A DNA stretch of 6,410 nucleotides. It comes from Planctomycetota bacterium. GTDB taxonomy: Bacteria > Planctomycetota > UBA1135 > UBA2386. The notes under the pieces are model-generated. The model ran no database searches, had not been told where the DNA came from, and worked only from the letters and a program-made list of their open reading frames with translations. Below are positions 5,844-6,410 of this stretch, piece by piece. Every line of letters starts with the position of its first letter. The stretch's first letter is position 1. The translations under genes and the position numbers were made by a program. Location of the stretch: assembly GCA_947455805.1 (NCBI GenBank), contig CANGSN010000195.1, positions 1 to 6,410 on the forward strand, written 5' to 3'.

Positions 5844-6410
5844 TCAATCGTCGGCGTCGATCTCCAGGGACCCGAAGACCTGCGCCTTCTCGCCATCGCG
5901 CGCGCGCAGCCGAACGAGAGCGAAATTGCGCCGGTTGGTGAATCGGTCCTCGAGGTGGTCGAAGCGGTACGTGGGGCCGGCTTCCTTGGTCCCGCGCAGC
6001 ACCAGCTCACGCAGTCCGAACCAGGCGATCGCACCGGGTGGCGCGTTCGTGATGGGGCTGGTGATCAGCTGGTCGCACAGATGGCGCCATGCGTCGCCAT
6101 CACGGAACTCGATCCGGCTGAGGCCGCCGACGTGCACGTCGCCTCCCAACAGCATCACCGTGCGATGGGGACTCGCTGCGAGCCAGCGGCGGAGTTCGGT
6201 CAGCATCTCGATCAGCTCGGTGCGATGGTCGACATGACTCCACTGATCGCGCAGGTCGCTCATCGCCCAATCGAAGTTGCTCGCGATCGTGGTGCCGACG
6301 AAGCACACCGGCACCGAGGCGATCACCATCAAGGCTCGGACGTTCGACAGCTTGCCCTGGTGCAGCTCATGCCGCAGCCACTGCCATTGCTCGGCGCCGA
6401 GGTAGGGGCG
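5844..6410 (-). CDS. PhoD-like metallophosphatase, C-terminal part (cut by window edge)
   Basis: The reading frame is open from the right edge to the TGA at 5844, giving the last 188 residues; the N-terminal part and start lie outside. Counting from the edge, LGAEQWQWLRHEL (4-16) and ALMVIASVPVCFVG (26-39) match the region before the PhoD active-site tail. DLRDQWSHVDHRTELIEML (52-70) matches the family's D.W..Y..ER..L block. LLGGDVHVGG (87-96) is the GDVH metal-binding motif of PhoD/metallophosphatases, and LITSPITNAPP (115-125) is the usual following segment. The family hydrolyses phosphodi- or monoesters with a metal centre and is often exported, but the export signal, if any, is off-window. 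Substrate cannot be told. In-frame TTG and ATG codons near 6330 are internal, because homologous sequence continues upstream of them. Confidence 0.85.
   Translation of the reverse strand, partial: RPYLGAEQWQWLRHELHQGKLSNVRALMVIASVPVCFVGTTIASNFDWAMSDLRDQWSHVDHRTELIEMLTELRRWLAASPHRTVMLLGGDVHVGGLSRIEFRDGDAWRHLCDQLITSPITNAPPGAIAWFGLRELVLRGTKEAGPTYRFDHLEDRFTNRRNFALVRLRARDGEKAQVFGSLEIDADD

Noticed and set aside
5617..6237. 206-residue plus-strand frame over the phosphatase
   Set aside because: It is antisense to the clear PhoD-like motifs including GDVH, and is Ser/Arg low-complexity.

Overview
The window is very GC-rich. It holds six well-supported protein genes, one of them cut off by the right edge, plus a doubtful gene tail at the left edge. 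I see no rRNA, tRNA, CRISPR array, insertion sequence, integrase or plasmid function. Two secreted beta-propeller proteins end in the same kind of C-terminal module, which I associate with GC-rich Planctomycetota. That assignment rests on memory of protein style, not on a marker gene, so it is moderate at best.

Layout: bases 1-89 may carry the last codons of a rightward gene that stops inside a small C4/G4 hairpin followed by TTTT. Bases 90-297 are intergenic, with a perfect 7-bp inverted repeat and a strong Shine-Dalgarno site for the next gene. At 298-2133 (+) is a secreted protein with seven FG-GAP/VCBS-like calcium-loop motifs. It converges, across 27 bp containing a GC stem, on 2161-3225 (-), a secreted protein of five ~44-residue propeller repeats. 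At 3359-4126 (+) is a DUF2007-type protein with a transmembrane helix and two DxDxDG loops. At 4188-5156 (-) is a cytoplasmic WD40-like conserved protein. At 5244-5624 (+) is a small, very basic two-helix membrane protein. At 5844-6410 (-) is the C-terminal part of a PhoD-like metallophosphatase that runs off the right edge.

The six supported genes alternate strictly in strand (+ - + - + -), so the window shows only convergent and divergent neighbours and no operon. Each gene appears to be its own transcription unit. There is no sign of a multi-gene pathway. The only direct functional link is that the two convergent secreted propeller genes share a tail module and so probably share an export or surface-attachment route. 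I found no defence, mobile or biosynthetic system. The most notable items are the shared C-terminal module, the DUF2007-TM-DxDxDG architecture, and a hairpin that covers the only Shine-Dalgarno-like sequence upstream of the DUF2007 gene.
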